Assembly (NCBI RefSeq): GCF_900608595.1
Contig: NZ_UWYY01000016.1
Span: forward strand, 62,001-126,000
From: Promicromonospora panici
GTDB lineage: Bacteria; Actinomycetota; Actinomycetes; Actinomycetales; Cellulomonadaceae
DNA: 64,000 nt
Reading direction: 5' to 3'
The position numbers and the translations under genes were made by a program. The notes under the pieces were generated by a model. It was not told where the DNA came from, did not search any database, and worked only from the letters and a program-made list of their open reading frames with translations. How positions within the stretch are numbered: the stretch's first letter is position 1; each line of letters starts with the position of its first letter. Positions 1 to 7,741 of the stretch are shown piece by piece.

Positions 1-1
1 C

Positions 2-151
2 GCCGCGGACGCCGGCCGCCGGGTGCTGGTGGTCGCCGACGCCTGCGCGGGGTCGACGGCGGAGAACCACCAGCGGGCGCTCGACATCATGCGGCTCTAC
101 GCGCCGCTGATCGAGGTGACCTCGGTCGAGGATGTCCTAGCGGTTGACTAG
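2..151 (+). CDS. Isochorismatase-family cysteine hydrolase, C-terminal fragment (5' end outside window)
   Basis: Only the last 49 codons are present; the gene begins before the window. The visible protein contains VLVVADACAGST followed by HQRALDIM and ends at a TAG stop. The strand VVADAC, then a turn, then a helix with HxxAL is how isochorismatase-like cysteine hydrolases (nicotinamidase, isochorismatase, N-carbamoylsarcosine amidase) end; in those enzymes the catalytic Cys lies just upstream, outside this window. Substrate cannot be told. Family assignment is moderately sure because little sequence is visible. Confidence 0.6.
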   Translation, partial: AADAGRRVLVVADACAGSTAENHQRALDIMRLYAPLIEVTSVEDVLAVD

Positions 152-176
152 CATTCAGGTCGCCGGCCCTCGGGCG

Positions 177-821
177 TCAGCCTTCCGTACGCGTGAACGT
201 CAGATGCGTGACACCGCTGGGTGAGGAGACGGCCTCGACGTCGAAGTCCTTCTCCAGTCCTTCCAGGCCGTCCCAGAGGCGAGAGCCGCGGCCCAGAAGA
301 ATCGGCACCAGGACAACGTGCAGCTGGTCGATCAGCCCGGCGGAGAGGAACTCGCGGATGATCGTGGCACCGCCGCCGATGCGCACGTCCTGGCCATCAG
401 CTGCCTCACGGACCTGCTTGAGCACTTCCTGCGGAGTGCCCTCGATGAAGTAGAAGGTAGTCCCGCCCTCCATCTCGATCGGCTCGCGGGCGTGGTGCGT
501 GAGCACGAACGTCGGCGTGTGAAACGGCGGGTTCGGACCCCACCAGCCCTTCCAGTCCGGGTCCTCGTGCCATCCGGGCGGGCCGAACTTGTTGGCCCCC
601 ATGATCTCGGCTCCGATCCCCGGATCGAACTGCCGGGCGAAGGCGTCGTCGACGCCGCCGCTGCCGCCGGGCTCGTCAGCGCCGCGCCACCACCGGGTGG
701 CGAACATCCACTCGTGCAGCCGTTCGCCGGCATGGCCGAAGGGGGTCTCCCGGGTCTGGGGCTCACCGGTGCCGAACCCGTCGAGCGAGATGGCGAAGCT
801 GGTGACGCGAGTGCGTGACAT
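177..821 (-). CDS. Dihydrofolate reductase family protein (RibD C-terminal-like)
   Basis: A 214-residue cytosolic protein with no signal peptide or membrane segment. The N-terminus (MSRTRVTSFAISLDGF) is the first beta strand and SxDG turn of the RibD-C/DHFR fold. GGATIIREFLSAGLIDQLHV near residues 148-168 is the nucleotide-binding and dimer strand of this family, and the C-terminal LGRGSRLWDGL is also typical. Members are NAD(P)H-dependent reductases of mostly unknown substrate; this is not a proven folate or riboflavin gene. The start at 821 follows a GGAAGGAG ribosome site. It is divergent from an ArsR-type regulator with a palindrome between them, so it is probably that regulator's target. 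Confidence 0.85.
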   Translation of the reverse strand: MSRTRVTSFAISLDGFGTGEPQTRETPFGHAGERLHEWMFATRWWRGADEPGGSGGVDDAFARQFDPGIGAEIMGANKFGPPGWHEDPDWKGWWGPNPPFHTPTFVLTHHAREPIEMEGGTTFYFIEGTPQEVLKQVREAADGQDVRIGGGATIIREFLSAGLIDQLHVVLVPILLGRGSRLWDGLEGLEKDFDVEAVSSPSGVTHLTFTRTEG

Positions 822-910
822 GGCTGGTGCTCCTTCCGTTGGCGCTGGATTTCGGCTGAGGTCGAAACGTGCGATCGACTCTGGCCGAAGCGCTGAGACG
901 CGGCGAGACT

Positions 911-926
911 TTTAGCGTGAGCTAAA
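911..926. promoter_or_regulatory. Palindromic operator TTTAGC-N4-GCTAAA between divergent genes
   Basis: A perfect 6-4-6 inverted repeat lies between the reductase gene (start 821, minus) and the winged-helix regulator (start near 967, plus). It is AT-rich against a GC-rich background. ArsR-family proteins bind short dyads of this kind, so it is the likely autoregulatory operator. Seen: the dyad. Inferred: its ligand. Confidence 0.6.
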
Positions 927-966
927 GGTGTGCTGCTTGCAGCCAGGGCGTCGAGGAGACCTGAGA

Positions 967-1947
967 GTGATCGAGTGGCGGATGCGCACCGAGGACGTCA
1001 TCCGGATCAGGTTCGCCTTCTCACCGCTGATGGAGCTCGTGCTGAGCCTCATGGCGTTGCGTGCGCCCGGGGAACACTCGGTGCACCTGCCGTGGGTGCG
1101 GGCGACCCGTCCCTTGGTCGCCGGGCTCGACCTGGCCGAGGTGTTCGCACTGGTTCCGGTGCACGGTTGGATGGCCGACTTCATCTCCTTCACCCCGACC
1201 GAACCACAGCCCGACATCACGACCGAGCTCGATACGGTCCGGCGTACCCCGCCGCTGCGAGTGATCTCTGACCTCGCCGATACGGCAAACGTGCCCGACG
1301 AGGTGGCGGACCGGATTCGCGCGGACCCTCGAGCCGCCGTGGCTCGCCTCGCCGACACGCTCGAGACCTACTGGGACACGGCGCTGGCCCAGCATTGGCC
1401 GAGCATCCTGCGACTTCTGGAGGCCGACGTGTGGTGGCGGTCGAAACGCCTGGCCGACGGCGGCTTGCAGGCGCTCTTCGACGACCTGCACGAGTCCGTC
1501 AGCCTCCACGGAGACCGCCTCTCCGTGGTGGATCCGGTCGACTGGAGTGGCGAGCTGACCGGCACCGGGCTGACGCTGGTGCCACACGCGATGGGCTGGC
1601 CCTCGGTACGCAAGATGACCGGTCGGCGCAAGCCCTGGTCGACCGACGACCGATATCAGCCGATGATCGCCTACCCGGCTCGCGGTGTCGCCACTCTGTG
1701 GGAAACCACGCCACCGCCCCCACCTGAAGCGCTGGCGGGCCTGATCGGGCGAACCCGTGCCACCATCCTGATGGCTCTCGCGGAGCCTGCGACCACGACC
1801 TCGCTCGCCGGCCGGCTGGGGCTCACCCCGGGAGGTGTCAGTCAGCACCTGTCGATCCTGAGTGCCAGCGAGCTCGTCGCCCGGACACGAGTCGCCGGGA
1901 CGGTGCTGTACAGCAGGACCACGCGAGGCGACGCCCTGGTCGGATGA
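967..1947 (+). CDS. ArsR-type winged-helix transcriptional regulator with large N-terminal domain
   Basis: About 326 residues. The N-terminal 230 residues (IRIRFAFSPLMELVLSL...) are of the kind seen in DUF5937-type ArsR-like regulators; the C-terminal 80 residues form a winged helix (TRATILMALAEPATTTSLAG, then LTPGGVSQHLSIL as recognition helix). GTG at 967 is chosen because GAGGAG lies 8 bases upstream; ATG at 982 and GTG at 928 are alternatives. Divergent from a DHFR-family reductase with a 6-4-6 palindrome between, which suggests it represses itself and that gene. The signal it senses is unknown. Confidence 0.8.
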   Translation: MIEWRMRTEDVIRIRFAFSPLMELVLSLMALRAPGEHSVHLPWVRATRPLVAGLDLAEVFALVPVHGWMADFISFTPTEPQPDITTELDTVRRTPPLRVISDLADTANVPDEVADRIRADPRAAVARLADTLETYWDTALAQHWPSILRLLEADVWWRSKRLADGGLQALFDDLHESVSLHGDRLSVVDPVDWSGELTGTGLTLVPHAMGWPSVRKMTGRRKPWSTDDRYQPMIAYPARGVATLWETTPPPPPEALAGLIGRTRATILMALAEPATTTSLAGRLGLTPGGVSQHLSILSASELVARTRVAGTVLYSRTTRGDALVG

Positions 1948-1968
1948 CCCCGCCGGGACTCACCCGGG

Positions 1969-2565
1969 TTAGCCCCGGCCCACGACGAAGCCCGCCGAAC
2001 GGCGCTCGTCCGCGAAGCTGCTCACCCGGCCCGCGCCCCAGTCGATCGCGAGCGCCTGCACCGAGCCGTAGCTGGGCCGGGCCACCTCGTCGGTCACGAC
2101 GACGTCGTAGCCCATCTGGCCCATCGCGCCGGCGAGCTGCGGGGTCTCCAGCCGCAGCTCGCCCGCGGTCAGGTAGAACCGGCCGGCGCGGACGGCGATC
2201 TCGAGCGGCTGGCCGTGGAGAGCCCAGCGGGCGACGACGTTGGCGATGGTGCTGGGTACCTGGCGGCCGCCCGGGGTGCCGAGCACGAGCACGGGCCGCT
2301 GTCGCGCGTCGAGCAGCATGGACGGCGAGCTCCAGGTCACGGAGCGGCGCCCCGGTTCCGGCCGGTTCGCCCCGTCGATGCCGATGCAGGCCACGACGAC
2401 GAAGAGCACGGATGCCCGCCCGTAGGGCAGCAGGTAGAGGCGCTGGAGGAGGGACTGCGAGCCCACCGGCCCGACGTTGATGACGATCATCCCGACGAGG
2501 GCGAGCCCGCGCGCGGCATCGATGCCGGCGAGCCTGGGATGCCTTGCTCCAGCAGCCGCCCTCAC
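1969..2565 (-). pseudogene. Chimeric remnant: DUF418-type membrane protein start joined to gamma-glutamyltransferase end
   Basis: One open frame of 198 residues carries pieces of two unrelated families. Residues 1-60 (RLAGIDAARGLALVGMIVIN, then LYLLPYGRASVLFVV) are the start of a DUF418/DUF1624 multi-pass membrane protein. Residues about 63-198 (ANRPEPGRRSVTWSSPSML, VLVLGTPGG, GYDVVVTDEV) are the C-terminal part of the small subunit of a gamma-glutamyltransferase. The switch falls near residue 60 (about position 2380-2388). An internal deletion that fused two neighbouring genes in frame is the simplest explanation. The catalytic Thr of the transferase is absent, so the product is unlikely to be an enzyme. 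Confidence 0.7.
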
Positions 2566-2754
2566 GGCCGTGCGCCGAGCCAGGCGGAGCGGCGCACGCG
2601 ACCCGGCCGCCCTGCTTCCGGACTGCCTTTTGTCTTCACGTCATGATGACGCCGCCCGACCCACCATCCGTTGCATGGGGACGGAACCGCTCACACACCG
2701 TTCACGCCGTGCGTGGGGTTTCTTTCGGCGGGGTTTCGTTCGGCGTCGTCCCGT

Positions 2755-3585
2755 TCAGCGGCCCCTCGGGCTGACGCCCAGCCCCTGCCGGTGCAGGCGG
2801 CGGACCTGCCGCGGGTCGATGCCGGCCAGCTCCGCCACGGACGCGACGGTCGCGCCGTCCCGGGCGAGAAGACGGCGCAGCCGCTCGGCCCGCACGGCGG
2901 CGACGTACCGGTGCGGCGTCACGCCCACCGTGCGCGTGAAGGCCCGCAGGAAGTGGTACGGGCTGAGGTGGACGGCCGCCGCAAGGTCGCCGAGCGTGTG
3001 CCGGTCGAACGGCGCGCCGTGCACTCGATCCGTCACCGCACGCGTCCGAGCGTGCCCCAGGACGCCGGGCGGTTCCCGCCGCACACCGCCGCGGCCGGCG
3101 CCGCCACGGCGGGCGGTCGCGAGGTGCGCGAGCAGCACAGTGACCAGCTCCTCCGTGGCCTCCGCCGTGACGCCGTCGGTCAGCAGGGCCCGGCGGGCAC
3201 GGGCCGACGCCGCCCAGATCACCGGGTCGCGCCCGGTGGTGCGATAGGACTCGTGGGTCTCCCACGAGATCCCGTGCTCCGCCGCCGCCCTGGCGAGCGC
3301 CGCGGGGCTCGGGACGATCTCCACGCTCTCGCTCGGTTCCCGGGTGCGCAGCCACGCCAGGGGTCGCGCACCGTTGACACCGACGGTCCCGGGCCGCAGG
3401 TCCAGCATCCGGGCCTGCTCGTCGTCGTGGCGCACCCAGGCGTCGGCGTGCCCGGTGAACGTGACGCCGACGGCGAACGGCGCGCTCTCGCTCGTGAACG
3501 TGTCCGCCTCGTGCGCGGGAAGGACTGCGTGCACGAACCGCCCCGCGGAGTGCTCGGCCACGCGGACGGCGGCTACGCCGGTCAC
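2755..3585 (-). CDS. AraC-family transcriptional regulator
   Basis: 276 residues with an N-terminal ligand-type domain and a C-terminal AraC DNA-binding domain (HTLGDLAAAVHLSPYHFLRA, then GVTPHRYVAAVRAERLRRLL, then a second helix-turn-helix). The GTG start at 3585 overlaps the TGA of the upstream SDR gene by four bases (GTGA), so the two are translationally coupled. A longer in-frame start at 3633 would lie inside the SDR gene. Position directly after the SDR suggests control of that gene or of a nearby promoter. The inducer cannot be read from the sequence. Confidence 0.85.
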   Translation of the reverse strand: MTGVAAVRVAEHSAGRFVHAVLPAHEADTFTSESAPFAVGVTFTGHADAWVRHDDEQARMLDLRPGTVGVNGARPLAWLRTREPSESVEIVPSPAALARAAAEHGISWETHESYRTTGRDPVIWAASARARRALLTDGVTAEATEELVTVLLAHLATARRGGAGRGGVRREPPGVLGHARTRAVTDRVHGAPFDRHTLGDLAAAVHLSPYHFLRAFTRTVGVTPHRYVAAVRAERLRRLLARDGATVASVAELAGIDPRQVRRLHRQGLGVSPRGR

Positions 3586-4436
3586 GATGTGCCGACCGGG
3601 TCCAGGTCGGTCGACCTGGAGACCTCGGCCCACTCCGCCAGCTCGGCGCCCAGCCGCTCCAGCCGGGTGCCGATGCCGCCGTGCGCGTCCGCGCCCAGGA
3701 CCAGCCGCGTCGGTGCCCGCTCCCCCGTGACGACCGCGTGGATGGCCGCTGCCGCCTTGGCCGGGTCACCCGGCTGGGTGCCGCCGCCCGTGGCCACGTA
3801 TTCCCGGGTGGGGCCCACCGTCCCGGAGTACTCCGGCATCGCCGCGGACACGACGGCCGCCGAGCTGTCGAAGAGCCCGGTCCGGAACGCACCGGGCTCG
3901 ACGATCACGAACCGCACCCCGGGCAGCTCGTCGACCAGCGTCTCGGTCAGGCCCTCCAGCGCGAACTTCGTCGCGCAGTAGACCCCGAACCCGGGCATCG
4001 TCACCTGGCCACCCACCGACGACAGCTGGACCACAGCCCCGCTCCCCTGCCGGCGGAAGTGCGGCAGGACGGCGCGCGTCAGCGCGACCGGCCCGAAGAA
4101 GTGCAGCTCGAAGAGGTTCCGCAGCTCGTCCTCGGTCGTCTCCTCCAGGGCACCGACCTGCGTCCGGCCGGCGTTGTTCACGAGCACGTCGATCCGCCCG
4201 TGCGCCGCGACCACGTCCCGGACCACGGCGTCGGCGTCCGCGAAGGACGACGAGCGCGCCACGTCCAGCGCGAGCGGCACGAAACGGTCGCCGTACGCAT
4301 CGGCGAGCCCGCGCAGCCGGTCGGCCGACCGCGAGGTGCCGACCACCGTGTCGCCGCCGTCGAGGGCCGCACGGGCGATCGCCTCGCCGAATCCCGAGCT
4401 GGCCCCGGTCACCATCCACACACGCGCTGCGGACAT
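3582..4436 (-). CDS. Short-chain dehydrogenase/reductase (classical SDR)
   Basis: 284 residues, NAD(P)-dependent oxidoreductase. The Rossmann motif TGASSGFGEAIA is near residue 9, NNAG near residue 87, catalytic Ser in VQLSSVGG, and the catalytic pair in YCATK. The length and C-terminal extension match the SDR group often paired with AraC regulators. ATG at 4436 is chosen because GGAGGAG lies five bases upstream; an upstream start at 4469 lacks this. Co-transcribed with the AraC regulator that overlaps its stop codon. Substrate unknown. Confidence 0.88.
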   Translation of the reverse strand: MSAARVWMVTGASSGFGEAIARAALDGGDTVVGTSRSADRLRGLADAYGDRFVPLALDVARSSSFADADAVVRDVVAAHGRIDVLVNNAGRTQVGALEETTEDELRNLFELHFFGPVALTRAVLPHFRRQGSGAVVQLSSVGGQVTMPGFGVYCATKFALEGLTETLVDELPGVRFVIVEPGAFRTGLFDSSAAVVSAAMPEYSGTVGPTREYVATGGGTQPGDPAKAAAAIHAVVTGERAPTRLVLGADAHGGIGTRLERLGAELAEWAEVSRSTDLDPVGTS

Positions 4437-4564
4437 GGCTGCTCCTCCCCCGGGCACGGCCCGGTCCACTGGTTACGCCTCGAGCCTAAGCATCCAGACG
4501 TCCGCCGACGAGGACGGAAGTTGCGGTTGTACCCGGCCGGCCGCGCCAGCCGTAGCGCGAGGGA

Positions 4565-5350
4565 TCACTCCTCCGGTGCCTCCACCGACTCCACGACGAC
4601 CCCCGCGTCCCGGTACCGCCGCAGCACCACGTCGTCCTGCTCGTCCGTGACGAGGGTCCAGCCCGCCGGGAGCGGCGCCCACGCGGGCACCGCGCCCCGG
4701 GCTAGCTTCGTGGAGTCGGCCAGCACGACGGTCCGGCGGGCGCGACGGGAGGCCACCTCCTTGACCTGCGCCTCCAGCGCCGTGGCCTCCCCCACGCCGT
4801 CCACGGGGTCGACGGCGTCGACGCCCAGGAATGCGACGTCCACCATGAACCGCTCCAGCGCGACCGTGGTCAGGGGACCGATCATCCCGTGGCTCTTGGT
4901 CGTGACGCTGCCGCCGATCACCACGACGTCGAGCCCCGGCGAACCGGCGAGCAGCAGCGCGATCTCGAGCCCGCGGGTCAGCACCGTGAGCCCGGACCTG
5001 CCGCGGAGGTGCTCGGCGAGCTGCCCGGTGGTCGAGCCGGCGTCCACGAAGACCGTCCCGTCGTCGGGCACCAGCTCGGCAGCGCGCCGGCCGATCGCGA
5101 TCTTGGCCGGCAGCTGCACCCGCATGCGCTCCGCGAGTGCCCGCTCGTGGAAGCTGGACTCCGTCGTCGCACCGCCGTAGGTGCGCATGACCAGCCCCTC
5201 GGCGCCCAGGCGGGCGAGGTCGCGGCGCACCGTCGACTCGGAGATCGCGAGCGCCTCGGCCAGCTCCTCGACGCGCGTGGTGCCGCCCCGGATGAGCGAC
5301 AGCAGCTCGTCGTGGCGCGCACGGGTGCTGCTGCGCAGCGACTCGTTCAC
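4565..5350 (-). CDS. DeoR/GlpR-family repressor of the acid-sugar operon
   Basis: 261 residues. An N-terminal DeoR helix-turn-helix (RVEELAEALAISESTVRRDL, residues about 26-45) is followed by the DeoR C-terminal sensor domain with IGRRAAELV and VFVDAGSTTGQLAEHL, the sugar-phosphate-binding loop of the family. The GTG start overlaps the TGA of pdxA2 by four bases, so it is the last gene of the permease-kinase-dehydrogenase operon. DeoR proteins usually respond to phosphorylated sugar intermediates, here plausibly a four-carbon acid-sugar phosphate. Confidence 0.88.
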   Translation of the reverse strand: MNESLRSSTRARHDELLSLIRGGTTRVEELAEALAISESTVRRDLARLGAEGLVMRTYGGATTESSFHERALAERMRVQLPAKIAIGRRAAELVPDDGTVFVDAGSTTGQLAEHLRGRSGLTVLTRGLEIALLLAGSPGLDVVVIGGSVTTKSHGMIGPLTTVALERFMVDVAFLGVDAVDPVDGVGEATALEAQVKEVASRRARRTVVLADSTKLARGAVPAWAPLPAGWTLVTDEQDDVVLRRYRDAGVVVESVEAPEE

Positions 5351-6402
5351 GCGGCGCCCACACCCGGCCGGTACGCGGCGCGGATGCCGTCGACGAACGG
5401 GGCATACTCGACCGCCGCGAGGTAGGCGGAGCTCATGGTCCCGGCGTCGGCGACCCCCTGGCCCGCGATGTCGAAAGCGGTGCCGTGGTCCACCGAGGTG
5501 CGCAGGATCGGCAGGCCGACGGTGACGGAGATGGTGCCGTCGAAGTCGAAGGTCTTGGCCGCGATGTGGCCCTGGTCGTGGTACTGGGACAGGACGCCGT
5601 CGTACCGCCCGGTGAGCCCGTGGTGGAACACGGAGTCCGCGGGAATGGGCCCGGCGACGTCCAGGCCGAGCGCCCGCGCGTCCGTCACGGCGGGGGCGAG
5701 GTGGACGATCTCCTCATCGCCGAATGCGCCGTTCTCCCCGCCGTGCGGGTTGATCGCGGCGACGGCGAGGCGGGGCGACGGGACGCCGAACACCTCGAGC
5801 GCCTGCGCGGCCCGCCGGATGGAGCCGAGCTGGGTCTCGCGCGTGATCTTGTCGAGCGCCTTGCGCAGCGACAGGTGCCGGGTGGCGAAGAAGATCCGCA
5901 GGTGGTGGCCGGCGGCGTGGGTGTTGCGCACCACAAACATCGTGTCCTGCTCGGTCACCCCGGTGAGCGCGCCGAGCATCTCGGTGTGCCCGAGGTGCTC
6001 GCTGCCGGCCGCCCAGATGGCCTCCTTGTTGATGGGACCGGTGACGACGCCGCTGATCGCGCCGTCGAGCGCGGCCTGCGTGGCGGCCTCGATGGCGACG
6101 ACGGCGGCGCGGCCGGCGCGCGCGTCGACCTGGCCCCAGGCGGGCAGGTCCGCGCCGAGCACGCCGATGTCGAAGACGTCGACGACGCCGGGCCCCGCGG
6201 GCTCGGTGTCCCACGAGCTCACGGCCCGCAGCTCGACGTCGAGCCCGAGCGCGGCCCTGGCCCGTTCGAGGGCGCCGAGGTCGCCCACGGCGATGCCGTG
6301 GTGCGCCGGGTCTCCGGCGTGCTGCGCCAGGGTGGCGAGCGTGATCTCCGGGCCGATGCCGACGGGATCGCCGACGGTGAGGGCGAGGACGGGTCGGGTC
6401 AT
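5347..6402 (-). CDS. pdxA2: PdxA2-type four-carbon acid-sugar 4-phosphate dehydrogenase
   Basis: 351 residues of the PdxA family (NAD-dependent oxidative decarboxylation of 4-phospho-hydroxyacids). Visible motifs are GDPVGIGPEI at the N-terminus, GHTEMLGALTG, the metal-binding INPHGGENG and YHDQGHIAAK. PdxA itself serves pyridoxal synthesis, but in operons with a DUF1537 kinase the paralogue PdxA2 oxidises D-threonate or D-erythronate 4-phosphate to dihydroxyacetone phosphate and CO2. That is the context here. ATG at 6402 has AAGGAGAG eight bases upstream; an ATG at 6426 overlapping the kinase stop is possible. Function from context is well supported; exact stereochemistry is not. Confidence 0.87.
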   Translation of the reverse strand: MTRPVLALTVGDPVGIGPEITLATLAQHAGDPAHHGIAVGDLGALERARAALGLDVELRAVSSWDTEPAGPGVVDVFDIGVLGADLPAWGQVDARAGRAAVVAIEAATQAALDGAISGVVTGPINKEAIWAAGSEHLGHTEMLGALTGVTEQDTMFVVRNTHAAGHHLRIFFATRHLSLRKALDKITRETQLGSIRRAAQALEVFGVPSPRLAVAAINPHGGENGAFGDEEIVHLAPAVTDARALGLDVAGPIPADSVFHHGLTGRYDGVLSQYHDQGHIAAKTFDFDGTISVTVGLPILRTSVDHGTAFDIAGQGVADAGTMSSAYLAAVEYAPFVDGIRAAYRPGVGAA

Positions 6403-6425
6403 GGTGTTCTCTCCTTGCGTGTTCA

Positions 6426-7739
6426 TCAGATCCTGATCTGCGGGACGGCGGTCCGCACCCAGCGGGCGCGCAGGGCGGCGGCCTGGGCGAGGTGGTCGAG
6501 GCAGGCGACGGCGGCGTCGGGACCGCCGACGAGCCCTCCCTTGGTGGCGATCGGCAGCCCGTCCCAAGGACCGCCGACCACCTCGCCCGCGACCGCCAGC
6601 GGGACCACCTCGTCCTCGACGGCGATCCCGCGCCCGCCGAGGGCGGCGAGCACCGCGGCGGTGACGTCGCCGCCGGTCGTGTACAGGCCGTCGACGGCGT
6701 GGGCCTCGAGCGCGCGGCGGGTGATCCGGCCGAGCGCGGGCGCCAGGGCGGCCGACTCGGCGGGGCTCAGCGGCTCGACGTCGCCCTCGGCGAGCGCGGT
6801 GGCGAGCAGCACGATGGTTCCGGAGCCGGCGCCCGCTATCGCGTCGGTGAGGCGGCGGGCGGTGGCGTCGACATCCGGTACGGACCCGCCGTCCCGCTCC
6901 ACGACGACGACGTCGCGCTCGGTGATCAGCCGCTCCAGCTGGGTGCGGGTGAGCCGGGTGGCCGACCCCGAGACCGCGAGCAGCGGCGCGCCGGACGTCT
7001 CACCGACGGGTAGCAGCGCCTGCGCGAGGGCGAGCGAGCCCGGCCCGGGGTCGACGCCGGCCCACAGCAGGCCGGGTTCGGCGGCGGCCACCGCGGCGGC
7101 GGCGCGCGCCAGGCGGTCCAGGTGGTCGGTGGTCAGGGCGTCGCCGATGACGACGTCGGCGCGGGCGGCGTCGCGCACCGCCGCCTCGAGCCGCTCCTCG
7201 CTGCCGGTGACGACCGACAGCGGGACCAGCGCCGTCGTCAGGCCGGTCCCCCGGGTCAGCGCGTCGGCCACGGACGACGAGCGCACCGGTGAGCGGACAT
7301 CACGCGCGAGCTCCGTCTCCTCCAGGCGCACGCCGTCCAGGAGCTGGTTGCCCTCGACGGTGTGGCGGCCGGCCGCGGGATGCGCGGGCAGGCAGAGGCC
7401 GACGACCCGCCGTCCGGACAGCTCGCGCGTCGTGGCGAGCACCGCCGCGGTGGCCGGCCCGACGTTGCCCCGCAGCGTCGTGTCGATCCGCGAGCTGACC
7501 AGCCGCACCGGCCACCCGGCCCGCACCACCCGGCCGGCGACGTCGGCCGCTTCGTCCGGGGACGCGTGCCGGGTGTCCGTCGTCGCGACGAGCACATCGA
7601 ACCTGCTGTGGAACTCGGCGATCGCCTCCCAGTGCTCCGACCGGCTGACCGTCACGGCCCGCCGTCCGGCTCGGGCGAACCCGGCGGCCGCCGCGTTGGC
7701 GCCGGTCAGGTCGTCGGCGACGACGAGGATGTCCGCCAT
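6426..7739 (-). CDS. dtnK: Four-carbon acid sugar kinase (DUF1537 family)
   Basis: 437 residues, the usual length for the family. The N-terminal domain begins ILVVADDLTGANAAAAGFA, the DDxTGA signature of the N-terminal part of DUF1537 kinases. The nucleotide-binding domain carries SGSATRLTRTQL and TTGGDVTAAVLAALG. These enzymes phosphorylate D-threonate, D-erythronate or related acids at O-4. It starts two bases after the permease stop (TGACGATG) and is followed by pdxA2, the next pathway enzyme. D-threonate versus D-erythronate cannot be decided here, so the symbol is provisional. Confidence 0.85.
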   Translation of the reverse strand: MADILVVADDLTGANAAAAGFARAGRRAVTVSRSEHWEAIAEFHSRFDVLVATTDTRHASPDEAADVAGRVVRAGWPVRLVSSRIDTTLRGNVGPATAAVLATTRELSGRRVVGLCLPAHPAAGRHTVEGNQLLDGVRLEETELARDVRSPVRSSSVADALTRGTGLTTALVPLSVVTGSEERLEAAVRDAARADVVIGDALTTDHLDRLARAAAAVAAAEPGLLWAGVDPGPGSLALAQALLPVGETSGAPLLAVSGSATRLTRTQLERLITERDVVVVERDGGSVPDVDATARRLTDAIAGAGSGTIVLLATALAEGDVEPLSPAESAALAPALGRITRRALEAHAVDGLYTTGGDVTAAVLAALGGRGIAVEDEVVPLAVAGEVVGGPWDGLPIATKGGLVGGPDAAVACLDHLAQAAALRARWVRTAVPQIRI

Positions 7740-7741
7740 CG

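Noticed and set aside
318-818. Plus-strand open frame opposite the DHFR-family gene
   Set aside because: It is the antisense of a clear reductase gene, has no ribosome site and no recognisable domain; a product of high GC.
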